This document shows, piece after piece, positions 23,464-31,358 of a DNA stretch of 37,788 nucleotides. Every line of letters begins with the position of its first letter. Within the stretch, counting starts at the first letter, position 1. The position numbers and the translations under genes were made by a program. The notes beneath the pieces were generated by a model. That model was not told where the DNA came from. It saw only the letters and a program-made list of their open reading frames with translations, and ran no database searches. The DNA is from an uncultured Clostridia bacterium (lineage in GTDB: Bacteria > Bacillota > Clostridia > Oscillospirales > Ruminococcaceae): positions 1-37,788 of the forward strand of contig CALWNT010000058.1 in the NCBI GenBank assembly GCA_944382885.1, in the 5' to 3' direction.

Positions 23464-24654
23464 TTATATTACCAGATTTTTTATTTCTTCTTTTATAGTC
23501 TCGATAGAGGCATGAGCATATAGGTTTAAGGTGATATTGATATTGGAATGTCCCATAATATACTGTAAACTTTTGGGATTGATATTTCTGCTTGCGAGTC
23601 TGGTACAGAAAGTATGACGTAAAAGATGCGGTGAAATTGGCGGTAACTTAGGTTCATGATTTTTATTATACTTTTTGACGATTTTTTTCATGACGGAATC
23701 ATAAAGGGCGCCTGTCATTGGATAACCTTTTTGATTGAGGAATACAAAATCACGATATTGGCCGATGACAATCGGGCGGGCATTTTTACGTACAGACACA
23801 GCATGTGAGGAAACTAAAAATGCCTCCTCGCTCATTGGTACTTTTCTTTTTCCACTTTTTGTTTTTGGCACATCGATGTAATAGCCATCTTCCTTATTTC
23901 TCAGCAGTTGATGATTCACGTCGATCAAACGATTCCTAAAATCGATATCCGACACCGTTAACCCGCAAAGCTCAGAAACGCGAATTCCTGTTCTCAACAA
24001 CAGTACAATTGCGTCATAGTACTTGTCATATACCTTGTCATTTTTTATAAATGTCAGCAGCATTTCCTCCTGTTTCTCTGTTAAAGGCTCTTTTGCCCTT
24101 CTGTCATTTTCCAAGATATCACCTATTTTAAAGTCAAATGGATTTTTTCGCACATAATCATCTTGTATGGCAATATGAAACGCTGCTGATAAAGCGCGTT
24201 TATAATTACTGATGGTCTGATAGGCATAACCATTCTTTTTCATGCGCAAGATCCATTCCTTTACGTCTGAGGTTTTAATTCCATCAATACTTCTCGCCCC
24301 AAGTTTATCGTTTTTCAGTATTTTCATAAGGTTGTTGCGGTTTTTTACTGTACCTTTTTTTACATTGCTTCTACAGGCATTTTGCTTTTCATAAAGTTGA
24401 CATAACGTCATTTTGGCACCCTTTTGGTCAATTCCGTCCATGATATCTTTTTGTATCTGTACTTCTTTTTCCCGAAGCGATAAACAGGGACGTTTTCCCT
24501 TAGGGAGTTTATCTGTAGAAACTAGTTTCCAGGAATAGACGGATTGTTCTTTTCCAAAAAGATCAATATATTTGTAACGATAACGTCCATCTTTTCTTTG
24601 TGTTTCTCCAGTTTTTAAAATACGGCCTTTCTTGTCTCGTCTTTTTTCAAACAT
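23464..24654 (-). CDS. int: Tn916-type tyrosine recombinase (integrase)
   Basis: Site-specific DNA integrase/excisionase partner; 396 residues, close to Tn916 Int (405). N-terminal arm-binding domain (about 1-60, RRDKKGRILKTGETQRKDGR), core-binding domain (about 85-180) and catalytic domain with all expected residues: Arg in RTGIRVSELCGL, Lys in TKSGKRKVP, HLLRHTFCTR, the second His in MGHSNINITL, and the Tyr nucleophile in NLYAHAS. The start has AAGGAG. No xis or transfer genes of a Tn916-type element flank it, so it is orphaned or belongs to a reduced element. Arm-like repeats follow its stop. Its transcripts would run toward the polysaccharide operon. Confidence 0.93.
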   Translation of the reverse strand: MFEKRRDKKGRILKTGETQRKDGRYRYKYIDLFGKEQSVYSWKLVSTDKLPKGKRPCLSLREKEVQIQKDIMDGIDQKGAKMTLCQLYEKQNACRSNVKKGTVKNRNNLMKILKNDKLGARSIDGIKTSDVKEWILRMKKNGYAYQTISNYKRALSAAFHIAIQDDYVRKNPFDFKIGDILENDRRAKEPLTEKQEEMLLTFIKNDKVYDKYYDAIVLLLRTGIRVSELCGLTVSDIDFRNRLIDVNHQLLRNKEDGYYIDVPKTKSGKRKVPMSEEAFLVSSHAVSVRKNARPIVIGQYRDFVFLNQKGYPMTGALYDSVMKKIVKKYNKNHEPKLPPISPHLLRHTFCTRLASRNINPKSLQYIMGHSNINITLNLYAHASIETIKEEIKNLVI

Positions 24655-24764
24655 GATTGATTACTCCTTTGCTGATAAAAGTCGTTTCTTTTGGAGTTAT
24701 CATAACATGTCTAAAAAGTTTATTTGCTCTCTCTGTTAACTTTATAGTTTGAGATAGTAAAACA

Positions 24765-24800
24765 GCTACATAATATTTCTATATTGTGTAGCCGCTGACT
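24765..24800 (-). terminator. weak terminator behind the degenerate recombinase gene
   Basis: GCTACATAATAT pairs with ATATTGTGTAGC (one wobble) around a 4-nt loop; on the minus strand a TGTTTTA tract follows. Confidence 0.5.
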
Positions 24801-24804
24801 ATAA

Positions 24805-25722
24805 TTATTTATAAATTGACTTTGAAAAAGTAATATGGTAATATAAATAAAGTCGATATTTGTATAAGATTGTAATTTTTCCTAAATCTAAAGTGGAGAC
24901 CCCCAAAAATTTGCATAAACTAAAAAGATCTAATCCTTGTTCAAGACTTTTTTGGATAAAGATTTTTCTGAGAGCAGAAAAACTAATACGGGGCAAGTTA
25001 GAATCTGTTAGTATTTTTTGTAATCGATACTGCATATTTCTAGGTTCGACAGGGCAAGAACCCCCAGATAGAAAGTAACTTTCTTTTTCTCCTTGCAGCG
25101 GTGTTAAGACCTCTTTTAATTGTTGTGGTATCGGAATAGATCTGCTATAGCTGCATGGAAAACGAATCAATTTAGTAGTAGCATCCAGTTTAACTCTTTG
25201 CAGTGTGTATGAAATGTTAATACAGAAATGATCGCAATCAACGTCTTTCCACTTTAATGCGCAGAGTTCCCCAATTTTTATACCGGTGTTTATTACAAGG
25301 AGAACGCCGGCCTTTGTTATATCGGTGTCATGCCACAGAATATTCTGTAATTCCTGGATTGGATAGTGAGATAACGTTTCGGTTTCTGTCCCTTCCTGTT
25401 TCTCTTGAGGAAGCAGCGATAACGAGATAGCTGGATTGGCATAGTGATAGGTTGTGCAGATAAACTCAAGCAACACTTTAAAACAGCTTAAAATATTTGA
25501 AATATATTTTGCGGTTAATCCTGTTTGAAGTAAGTCAGATTTAAAATTATCAATCATTTCCGGCGTAATTTGGGGAAAAAGCAAATCTTTGAAGTAGGGT
25601 AAAATGTATTTTTGAACTTTAGATCGATAATTTGCAACAGTAGATAATTTTTGCGTTTGCTCTATGCTGGACAACCATTGGGCTGTCAGCTGATCAAATT
25701 TCATATCGACTCCGTTTGACAT
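24805..25722 (-). CDS. tyrosine-recombinase-like protein lacking catalytic residues
   Basis: 305 residues with the fold signature of phage-type integrases: a SAM-like core-binding part (about 8-95, QLTAQWLSSIEQTQKLSTVANY) and a catalytic-like part from about 125. The family's TGLRxGEL reads TGIKIGEL, HxLRHTF reads FSALRKIF, and the GHSS...Y segment reads LGVSTLDLGKITILYKY. So the first Arg and both His are gone and the Tyr is doubtful. It keeps an intact reading frame, an AGGAGGAAGAA ribosome site and a promoter, so it may be kept as a DNA-binding accessory or regulatory protein instead of a recombinase. A recent decay stage is the alternative. Confidence 0.75.
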   Translation of the reverse strand: MSNGVDMKFDQLTAQWLSSIEQTQKLSTVANYRSKVQKYILPYFKDLLFPQITPEMIDNFKSDLLQTGLTAKYISNILSCFKVLLEFICTTYHYANPAISLSLLPQEKQEGTETETLSHYPIQELQNILWHDTDITKAGVLLVINTGIKIGELCALKWKDVDCDHFCINISYTLQRVKLDATTKLIRFPCSYSRSIPIPQQLKEVLTPLQGEKESYFLSGGSCPVEPRNMQYRLQKILTDSNLPRISFSALRKIFIQKSLEQGLDLFSLCKFLGVSTLDLGKITILYKYRLYLYYHITFSKSIYK

Positions 25723-25765
25723 TTCTTCCTCCTATAAAAGCTGGGCAACCAAACTAATTGGTCTG

Positions 25766-25786
25766 TATCTAATAGTTTATTAGATA
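25766..25786. promoter_or_regulatory. 21-bp palindrome, candidate operator
   Basis: TATCTAATA and TATTAGATA form a perfect inverted repeat around GTT. It sits at the expected transcription start of the recombinase-like gene, typical for a repressor site. Stability as RNA is low, so DNA binding is more likely than termination. Confidence 0.5.
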
Positions 25787-25814
25787 TGGTATCACGGGTG
25801 CAATAAAAAGTCAA
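25786..25814 (-). promoter_or_regulatory. candidate promoter of the degenerate recombinase gene
   Basis: The minus strand reads TTGACT-17 nt-TACCAT, about 64 nt upstream of the ATG. It directly abuts a 21-bp palindrome. Confidence 0.4.
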
Positions 25815-25941
25815 TTTATGTAAAAATAGAAGAGATTATTTTTTAAAATACTGGGTGAAGTTGTCGTTTGACAGACTTTTTATGGTGACAGCACCGATAT
25901 GGATGACAGCAAAGATTAAGAAAAAAAGAGTTATTCTGACA

Positions 25942-25960
25942 TTCTGGAAGATTTCCAGAA
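25942..25960. promoter_or_regulatory. 19-bp palindrome upstream of the ktrB promoter
   Basis: TTCTGGAA-GAT-TTCCAGAA is a perfect inverted repeat centred about 38 nt before the -35 box. It looks like a binding site for a dimeric regulator; I do not know which. Confidence 0.5.
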
Positions 25961-25988
25961 AATAAATTGTAAAATTCTTGAAAACTAC

Positions 25989-26017
25989 TTGACTTGTCTT
26001 CGTAACTTAATTATACT
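25989..26017 (+). promoter_or_regulatory. promoter of ktrBA
   Basis: TTGACT-17 nt-TATACT, close to sigma-A consensus. The message would start near 26024 and run through a terminator before ktrB. Confidence 0.7.
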
Positions 26018-26041
26018 AGGGAATACTGGAATAAGTGGTGG

Positions 26042-26154
26042 AGTCTGTCATAGAGCGCAATAGTGTCTCTATTTATTCTCAGTATTGCTGATAGGTCGTT
26101 TTTTTACCCCGCTATACAAAGGACAGAACTTCTGCTGGAAGTCTGTCCTTTTTT
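26042..26154 (+). promoter_or_regulatory. attenuator-like leader of ktrB with terminator and possible antiterminator
   Basis: A strong terminator, AAAGGACAGA(A)CTT / AAGTCTGTCCTTT plus T run (26118-26154), lies between the promoter and ktrB. Its 3' arm AGTCTGTC is repeated upstream at 26042-26049, where it could pair with the 5' arm GACAGA(A)CT and block the hairpin. A further stem GCAATA/TATTGC (26057-26088) lies between. This is the layout of a riboswitch or attenuator, but I see no match to the c-di-AMP (ydaO) motif that often controls Ktr genes. A short terminated RNA is the alternative. Confidence 0.5.
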
Positions 26155-26263
26155 ATTTGAGAACCTCTGAAAGATACCATTGCTGTTCCGGAAAAGAATT
26201 CCTATTAAGGAAAAGAAAGGTTGGAGAAACGGCAGATCATCACAGCTTTCATGCCGCGTTAAA

Positions 26264-27568
26264 ATGGAACACTTTATTTTTTCGGTCAAAAAACAGCCTC
26301 CAGGCAGGCTAATTGTACTCGGGTTTGCGTTGGTTATTCTTTTTGGGACATTTCTGCTTCTATTGCCTATTTCTGTGAGGGATGGAGTAACAGTCAGTTT
26401 TATTGACGCTTTGTTTACCTCTACCAGTGCGGTTTGTGTGACCGGGTTGATCGCCATTGACGTTGCGGATCATTTTACGGCCTTTGGACAGGCTGTAGTG
26501 GCGGCTTTAATCCAGATCGGAGGGCTCGGAGTTACCTCAATCGGCGTGGGACTGATCCTTGCCGCCCGAAAACGGGTTGGAATCAAAGGCCGCGTCTTGG
26601 TAAAAGAGGCGTTTAACGTGGATGGCTTTAAGGGAATGGTACGGCTGGTAAAATCTGTACTGATTATGACCCTGTGTTTTGAACTGGTTGGAATGGCTTT
26701 GAGTTTTATCGTCTTTTCACAGGATTATCCCCTGTTGCGGGCACTTGGAATCAGTGCTTTTCACTCCATTGCCGCTTTTAATAACTCTGGTTTTGATATA
26801 TTGGGCGGGTTGAGAAACTTGATTCCGTATCAGTCAAATGTATTGCTGAATCTGACCACCTGTGGATTGATTATCTTTGGCGGGTTAGGTTTTCTGGTGA
26901 TCTTGGACATTTTAAAGAAACGTTCTTTTAAAAAGCTGAGCTTTCATTCTAAGGTGGTGCTGACCACTACAGCAATTTTACTGTTAGTTGGTACCTTGCT
27001 TCTGAAAGCCACGGAGGACGTCTCTTGGCTCGGCGCCTTTTTTCAAAGCGTGTCCGCCAGAACCGCTGGGTTTTCCACCTATCCCATTGGGGAATTCACC
27101 AATGCGGGGTTGTTTACGCTGATTATCCTGATGTTTATCGGTGCTTCGCCTGGCTCTACCGGCGGCGGTATTAAGACCAGTACCTTTTTTGTGCTGATGC
27201 AGGAGGTACGGAGTCTGTTTACCAAAAAACATATTGGTGCTTTTCGAAGAAGTATTTCAGTGGATGCGCTGTCAAAAGCGTCTATTATCTTTTTGCTGTC
27301 TCTTTTATTGGTTTGTATCGGTACCTTTTTGCTGTGTATTTTAGAGCCGGAATACAGTTTTGTCCAAATTTTATTTGAGGAAGTTTCCGCTTTTGGTACA
27401 GTAGGACTTTCGACCGGGATTACCCCAGATTTATGCGAGGGAAGCAAGTTTATTTTAATTATTACCATGTTTGCCGGACGGGTAGGGATGTTTACCCTTC
27501 TTTCTATTTGGATTGATCGTCCTGCTCCGAGCGCGCGGTATACAGAAGAGTCCATTACAATTGGATAA
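26264..27568 (+). CDS. ktrB: potassium uptake channel subunit KtrB (TrkH family)
   Basis: Membrane subunit of the Ktr Na+-dependent K+ uptake system. From the ATG at 26264 it has 434 residues. The four selectivity-filter loops are visible: SAVCVTGL, AAFNNSGFD, SARTAGFST and FGTVGLSTG, each between hydrophobic helix pairs. SPGSTGGGIKTSTF is another family hallmark. Start choice is uncertain: the ATG lacks a good ribosome site, while the frame is open from a TTG at 26180; MEHFIFSVKKQPPGRLIVLGFA is the usual kind of N-terminus, hence my choice. ktrA follows 16 nt later. Confidence 0.9.
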   Translation: MEHFIFSVKKQPPGRLIVLGFALVILFGTFLLLLPISVRDGVTVSFIDALFTSTSAVCVTGLIAIDVADHFTAFGQAVVAALIQIGGLGVTSIGVGLILAARKRVGIKGRVLVKEAFNVDGFKGMVRLVKSVLIMTLCFELVGMALSFIVFSQDYPLLRALGISAFHSIAAFNNSGFDILGGLRNLIPYQSNVLLNLTTCGLIIFGGLGFLVILDILKKRSFKKLSFHSKVVLTTTAILLLVGTLLLKATEDVSWLGAFFQSVSARTAGFSTYPIGEFTNAGLFTLIILMFIGASPGSTGGGIKTSTFFVLMQEVRSLFTKKHIGAFRRSISVDALSKASIIFLLSLLLVCIGTFLLCILEPEYSFVQILFEEVSAFGTVGLSTGITPDLCEGSKFILIITMFAGRVGMFTLLSIWIDRPAPSARYTEESITIG

Positions 27569-27584
27569 ACTGAGGGAGGATATT

Positions 27585-28265
27585 ATGCAAAGGAAAAAGA
27601 AACTGCAGGAGAATTCCGCCAGCTTTGGCGTCATTGGTTTGGGCCGGTTCGGTTCCGCTTTAGTAGAGTGTCTGTCAAAGGCAGAAAAAGAGGTAATCGC
27701 AATTGATAAGGATGAGACCAGAGTGAAAGGCGCCCGGCGCTTTACCGATTTTGCGATGGTGGTGGAATCATTGGATCAGGAAGCGCTGGAGGAAACTGGC
27801 ATCCAGAATTGCGACACTGTTATCATCTGTATTGGAGAGCAAATGGACATCAGCATTCTGACCACGATGACGGTGCTGAATATGGATGTCCCTCATGTGG
27901 TGTCAAAAGCGAACAGCTATATGCATGGAGAAGTATTAAAACGGCTGGGCGCTCAGGTGGTTTATCCGGAAAGGGATATGGCGATCCGCCTTGGTAAGGG
28001 ACTGATTTATCATAGCTTTTTGGATTCGGTCGCGCTGGAAGGAAATGTGGAGGTCAGAAGGATTCAGGTAACGGATTCCTTGATTGGGGTAAGTGTCCGG
28101 GAAGCGGATACCCGTGGGAAATATGGCCTGAATATTGTCGCGATCGAACATCACCAGCGCACGGATGTAGAATTTCCCTCTGATTATCGCTTCCAGGAGG
28201 GGGATATCATCTGTGTAATCGGACAGACAGGAAATATGGAGCGGTTTGAACAGGACATGCAATAG
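27585..28265 (+). CDS. ktrA: potassium uptake regulatory subunit KtrA (RCK domain)
   Basis: Cytosolic ring-forming gating subunit of Ktr; 226 residues, typical length. The N-terminal RCK/TrkA-N Rossmann part has FGVIGLGRFGSALVE (nucleotide loop) and VIAIDKDE with the acidic residue that binds the ribose; the C-terminal TrkA-C part is about 140-220. ATP/ADP binding to the N-domain and, in known Bacillota homologues, c-di-AMP binding to the C-domain control the channel. The ATG is set by GAGGGAGG. It forms an operon with ktrB and is followed by a terminator. Confidence 0.93.
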   Translation: MQRKKKLQENSASFGVIGLGRFGSALVECLSKAEKEVIAIDKDETRVKGARRFTDFAMVVESLDQEALEETGIQNCDTVIICIGEQMDISILTTMTVLNMDVPHVVSKANSYMHGEVLKRLGAQVVYPERDMAIRLGKGLIYHSFLDSVALEGNVEVRRIQVTDSLIGVSVREADTRGKYGLNIVAIEHHQRTDVEFPSDYRFQEGDIICVIGQTGNMERFEQDMQ

Positions 28266-28298
28266 TGGTGTTCCCTGTTTCTGTTCGAGCAATTATAA

Positions 28299-28331
28299 AG
28301 GAGGCAGCGAAAGCTGCCTCCTCTCGTTTTC
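28299..28331 (+). terminator. terminator of ktrBA
   Basis: GGAGGCAGC-GAAA-GCTGCCTCC with a GNRA loop, followed by TCTCGTTTTC. Confidence 0.8.
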
Positions 28332-28350
28332 TATTCATCCGCAAGTGTAC

Positions 28351-28383
28351 CAAAACGCCCTGCAATCTTTTGACTGCAGGGCG
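28351..28383 (-). terminator. terminator of the 28400-29254 gene
   Basis: CGCCCTGCA / TGCAGGGCG around a 10-nt loop; on the minus strand the stem is followed by TTTTG. Confidence 0.75.
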
Positions 28384-28399
28384 GAAAAGACGAATACTT

Positions 28400-29254
28400 T
28401 TACCCACAACTGTCGAAACGGAAAGAAAGCCGTTGGGAAAGGTTCTGTCGAGAGGAATTCAGGATTTCCTGACAGCGTTCCTTTTTCTGCTGTGTTTTGA
28501 ACTGTTGGAGTTCGGCTTCTAATTCCTTGGAATCTTCAATTTCTGCGAGATAGGCAAAAGGTTTGGCATACTCCTTTAGTTTCTCCTCATCCCAGTGGAT
28601 CCAGCCTTCCTCATCCACGCTGTAGGCGTCGGTGTAAAGGAAGTTATAATATTGATGAGGGGAATAATCTGGATCAGAAAATTTCTCCAGCTGCTTCTGC
28701 TTGACGATTTCGGGGATGCGAGCCCGGTCTTCCGGCGTCAAATGCCGTTGAAATCTGGGCTGCGCCAGTATCAGTTCAAAGCAGCCGAAAGCTTCTTGAT
28801 TTCCATAAATTCCTTCCGTGGACATCTCCTCATAATAGTGCAGCAAAATGACAGCGGAATTATTCCGCTTGAGCAGTATATCCACATATTCGGTAAAAGG
28901 GCCTGGGCTATGAAAGGGACGATAATCTTCGGGCTGATACAATCCGGAAAAACTCATTGGCATATTATAAATTCCCTGTGAGATCGCGGTTGGAGTACAT
29001 GCAAGAAAATCCTTTATCACATTTTCCGTTGTCATCCCAGCGATGCCTTTTCTCCATTCCTCATTCGGATCGGGCATTCCGTATACGGCAATTTCACCAG
29101 TATCAAGAAAATCAATGGAAGAAGAGTCAAACATCTCCCCTGTTTTGCCAAAATCGTCCAATAGGCCGTACCACCATAATGTAAACCCCAGAAACAGTAT
29201 CAGCAGTATCATGGAAAAGAGCAAGCATAATTTTTTTGAAAAAACCTTTTTCAT
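28400..29254 (-). CDS. membrane-anchored protein of unknown function
   Basis: 284 residues from the ATG at 29254, chosen because AGGAGGG lies 7 nt before it; an in-frame ATG six codons upstream has no such site. A basic N-terminus precedes one hydrophobic segment (about 6-27, LCLLFSMILLILFLGFTLWW), so it is a signal anchor with the rest outside. The outer part is rich in aromatic, Pro and acidic residues; a charged, Gln/Lys-rich probable coiled coil lies near the C-terminus (about 235-270). I recognise no family. It stands alone between ktrBA and the phosphonate region and has its own terminator. Confidence 0.7.
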   Translation of the reverse strand: MKKVFSKKLCLLFSMILLILFLGFTLWWYGLLDDFGKTGEMFDSSSIDFLDTGEIAVYGMPDPNEEWRKGIAGMTTENVIKDFLACTPTAISQGIYNMPMSFSGLYQPEDYRPFHSPGPFTEYVDILLKRNNSAVILLHYYEEMSTEGIYGNQEAFGCFELILAQPRFQRHLTPEDRARIPEIVKQKQLEKFSDPDYSPHQYYNFLYTDAYSVDEEGWIHWDEEKLKEYAKPFAYLAEIEDSKELEAELQQFKTQQKKERCQEILNSSRQNLSQRLSFRFDSCG

Positions 29255-29423
29255 CGCCGTCCCTCCTGTCATGACCTGAAGCTGGCTGCGATTGGATTTT
29301 CGACCGATGTTCTAAGTTCAGGATATCATGAATGCGGTGAAAAAGCAAGCGAGATGAGTTGGCGGCGGTTTTTCCATTTTATGAAATAGAGGAAAGGAAC
29401 GGTGATTTTTTACCGGATGTTGC

Positions 29424-29451
29424 TTGACAAACGATACACTACCGGTATAAT
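29424..29451 (+). promoter_or_regulatory. promoter of the DeoR-family regulator gene
   Basis: TTGACA-16 nt-TATAAT. An interrupted repeat AATC-AGACC-GATT at 29459-29471 lies at the expected transcription start and could be an autoregulatory operator. Confidence 0.7.
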
Positions 29452-29508
29452 GAATACCAATCAGACCGATTGAGATTGAAAAATTCAAAACAGACAGGAA
29501 GAGAAAGT

Positions 29509-30270
29509 ATGATGCTTTATGCGGAACGCGCGGAGCGGATTATGCAGCAGCTGCAGCTGCAGTCGACGGTGAAAGTAGGAGAATTAAGCCGGTTTCTCCA
29601 TGTTTCAGTGGATACGGTCCGGCGGGATTTGAAGGCGATGGAGCAGGAAGGGCTTATCAAATATGTGCATGGCGGCGCCTGCCTGCCGGACTCCATGATT
29701 TCCTTTCAAAACTTTACCGGCAGAGAGATTGTCAACAGCGATTTAAAGCGGGAGGCGTCCCGCAAAGCGCTGGCATATATTAAGGAAGGGGACGTCATCG
29801 CCCTAAATTCCGGCACCACGAATACGGTGTTGTCCCAGGAACTGATTACTCTGGACAAAAAAATGACAGTGGTGACCAATAACTATGCGGCGATCAATGT
29901 TCTGATGCAAAGCAGCTATATTCATCTGATTGCTGTGGGCGGAGAGATGGATCCCCTAGAACGATCCACTTATGGGACCACCTGTGAACAGGAATTCAGC
30001 CAGTATTTTCCGGATATCGCCTTTTTGTCCATAAACGCCGTCAATTATGAGGATGGATTTACCGATTTCCGTTTTCATGAAATCGGCGTTATTCAGCTGC
30101 TGGCCAAAACCGCCAAGCGTTCCATCGCGGTTATGGATTCCAGTAAGCTGGGAAAATGCTCCAAAAGAAAGGTATTATCCCGCACGCAGGTGGATACTGT
30201 GGTGATGGATGACCATGTTTCCGATGAAATACGGGAAAAATATCGAAAACGAGGTATTCTTCTGCGGTAA
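29509..30270 (+). CDS. DeoR-family transcriptional regulator
   Basis: 253 residues, normal for DeoR/GlpR repressors. N-terminal winged helix-turn-helix (about 5-60: AERAERIMQQL, VKVGELSRFLHVSVDTVRRD, IKYVHGG). The C-terminal sensor domain (about 75-250) has the phosphosugar-binding pattern ALNSGTTNTVLSQEL and ends VDTVVMDDHVSDEI, as in the family. The start at 29509 follows GGAAGAG. It precedes the phosphonate operon but has its own promoter and terminators, so it is likely the local regulator of phnX onward. The ligand may be a phosphorylated or phosphonate compound; that is inference. Confidence 0.9.
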   Translation: MMLYAERAERIMQQLQLQSTVKVGELSRFLHVSVDTVRRDLKAMEQEGLIKYVHGGACLPDSMISFQNFTGREIVNSDLKREASRKALAYIKEGDVIALNSGTTNTVLSQELITLDKKMTVVTNNYAAINVLMQSSYIHLIAVGGEMDPLERSTYGTTCEQEFSQYFPDIAFLSINAVNYEDGFTDFRFHEIGVIQLLAKTAKRSIAVMDSSKLGKCSKRKVLSRTQVDTVVMDDHVSDEIREKYRKRGILLR

Positions 30271-30285
30271 AAGATCGATTGGAAG

Positions 30286-30420
30286 AGTCACTTTTCCCTT
30301 TTCGGCGCTTTGTTTCCAAATGGAAAGATGACTTTTTGCCGCCAATTTTGTGATATGAAGATTACCCAGAAAATCTCTTTTCTACAGATCGAGGCCCAGG
30401 CATTTGCCTGGGCCTTTCTT
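30286..30420 (+). terminator. tandem terminators after the DeoR gene
   Basis: First an imperfect hairpin, AGTCA/TTTCC pairing with GGAAA/TGACT and ending in TTTTT (30286-30337). Then a strong one, AGGCCCAGGCA / TGCCTGGGCCT with TTTCTT (30392-30420). Confidence 0.75.
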
Positions 30421-30454
30421 ACATGCAATTTACATATATTTTATCTTCTTTAGA

Positions 30455-30483
30455 TTGTTGTGCGGTTTTATGCTTTGTATAAT
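30455..30483 (+). promoter_or_regulatory. promoter of the phosphonate operon
   Basis: TTGTTG-17 nt-TATAAT, about 50 nt upstream of phnX. Confidence 0.65.
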
Positions 30484-30498
30484 TTGCTTGTAAGCAAA
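30483..30498. promoter_or_regulatory. palindromic candidate operator of the phosphonate operon
   Basis: TTTGCTT-GT-AAGCAAA is a perfect palindrome that begins at the last -10 base and covers the expected transcription start. It is followed by two copies of AAACAGCAA. A repressor such as the adjacent DeoR protein could bind here. Confidence 0.5.
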
Positions 30499-30533
30499 AA
30501 ACAGCAATAAACAGCAAAACAAGGAGTATGACT

Positions 30534-31358
30534 ATGAACTCGAATGAGAACTATCAAATTCAGATGGTTGTGTTTGACTGGGCGGGAACAACAGTAGACT
30601 ACGCCTCCAGCGCCCCGAGCACCGTATTTGACCGCGTATTTACCACAGAAGGGATTCACCTGACGAAAGAAGAAATCAACCGGCCGATGGGCATGGAAAA
30701 GAAAGCGCATATCCGTGAACTGCTTTCCTGCGAATCCGGGAACAGACAATGGCTTCAGGTGTATGGAAGACCTTGGACAGATGAAGATGTAGAAAATTTA
30801 TATCAGAAATTTGAGAAAACCTTATTTCAGGTGGTAGCAGAGTACAGCTCCCCGATTTCCGGAGTAGTGGAAACTGTAGCGGAATTGAGAAAACGGGGCT
30901 TGAAGATCGGTTCCACCACCGGTTACACCTCCCAGATGATGGAGCAGGTAATTCCTCGGGCCAAAGAGCAGGGTTATGAGGCAGACTGTGTGGTAACCCC
31001 GGATGTAACCGGCGCCAGCCGGCCGACTCCCTTTATGTTATTTGAATGTATGCGCCAGATGAAGGTTTATCCTCCCTGCACAGTTGTGAAAGTAGGAGAT
31101 ACTGTGGTGGACATGCAGGAGGGAAAAAACGCCGGCGCATGGAGCATCGGGATTCTGACCGGCTCCAATCTGTTGGGACTGTCTCAGGAGGAATATGAGA
31201 CAATGGATCCGGAAAAGCTCCAGAAGAGAAAAAGTGAAACAGCCGAAATTTACCGCAAAGCGGGAGCAGATATGGTGATCGATTCTATTTCCGACCTCCC
31301 TGCCGCCATTGACGAACTGAACCGCCGGTTGGAAACACGGGAGGAAAGCAAAAGATGA
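30534..31358 (+). CDS. phnX: phosphonoacetaldehyde hydrolase (phosphonatase)
   Basis: Splits phosphonoacetaldehyde into acetaldehyde and phosphate; HAD-superfamily, cytosolic. 274 residues, usual length. The nucleophile motif is VVFDWAGTTVDY and the Schiff-base Lys lies in PMGMEKKAHIREL (family MGLxKxDHI); GDTVVDMQEG is the acidic C-terminal motif. Two ATGs lie two codons apart; AAGGAG is 7 nt from the second (30534) but only one base from the first (30528), so I prefer the second. It overlaps the Fe-ADH gene by ATGA. No phnW (aminoethylphosphonate transaminase) is present to supply its substrate. Confidence 0.95.
   Translation: MNSNENYQIQMVVFDWAGTTVDYASSAPSTVFDRVFTTEGIHLTKEEINRPMGMEKKAHIRELLSCESGNRQWLQVYGRPWTDEDVENLYQKFEKTLFQVVAEYSSPISGVVETVAELRKRGLKIGSTTGYTSQMMEQVIPRAKEQGYEADCVVTPDVTGASRPTPFMLFECMRQMKVYPPCTVVKVGDTVVDMQEGKNAGAWSIGILTGSNLLGLSQEEYETMDPEKLQKRKSETAEIYRKAGADMVIDSISDLPAAIDELNRRLETREESKR

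Noticed and set aside
26018-26160. ydaO/c-di-AMP riboswitch before ktrB
   Set aside because: The leader before the terminator is too short and lacks the conserved motifs; kept only as an unassigned attenuator.
26984-27555. long minus-strand frames inside ktrB
   Set aside because: They lie opposite strongly conserved filter motifs, have no ribosome site and read as low-complexity shadow frames.
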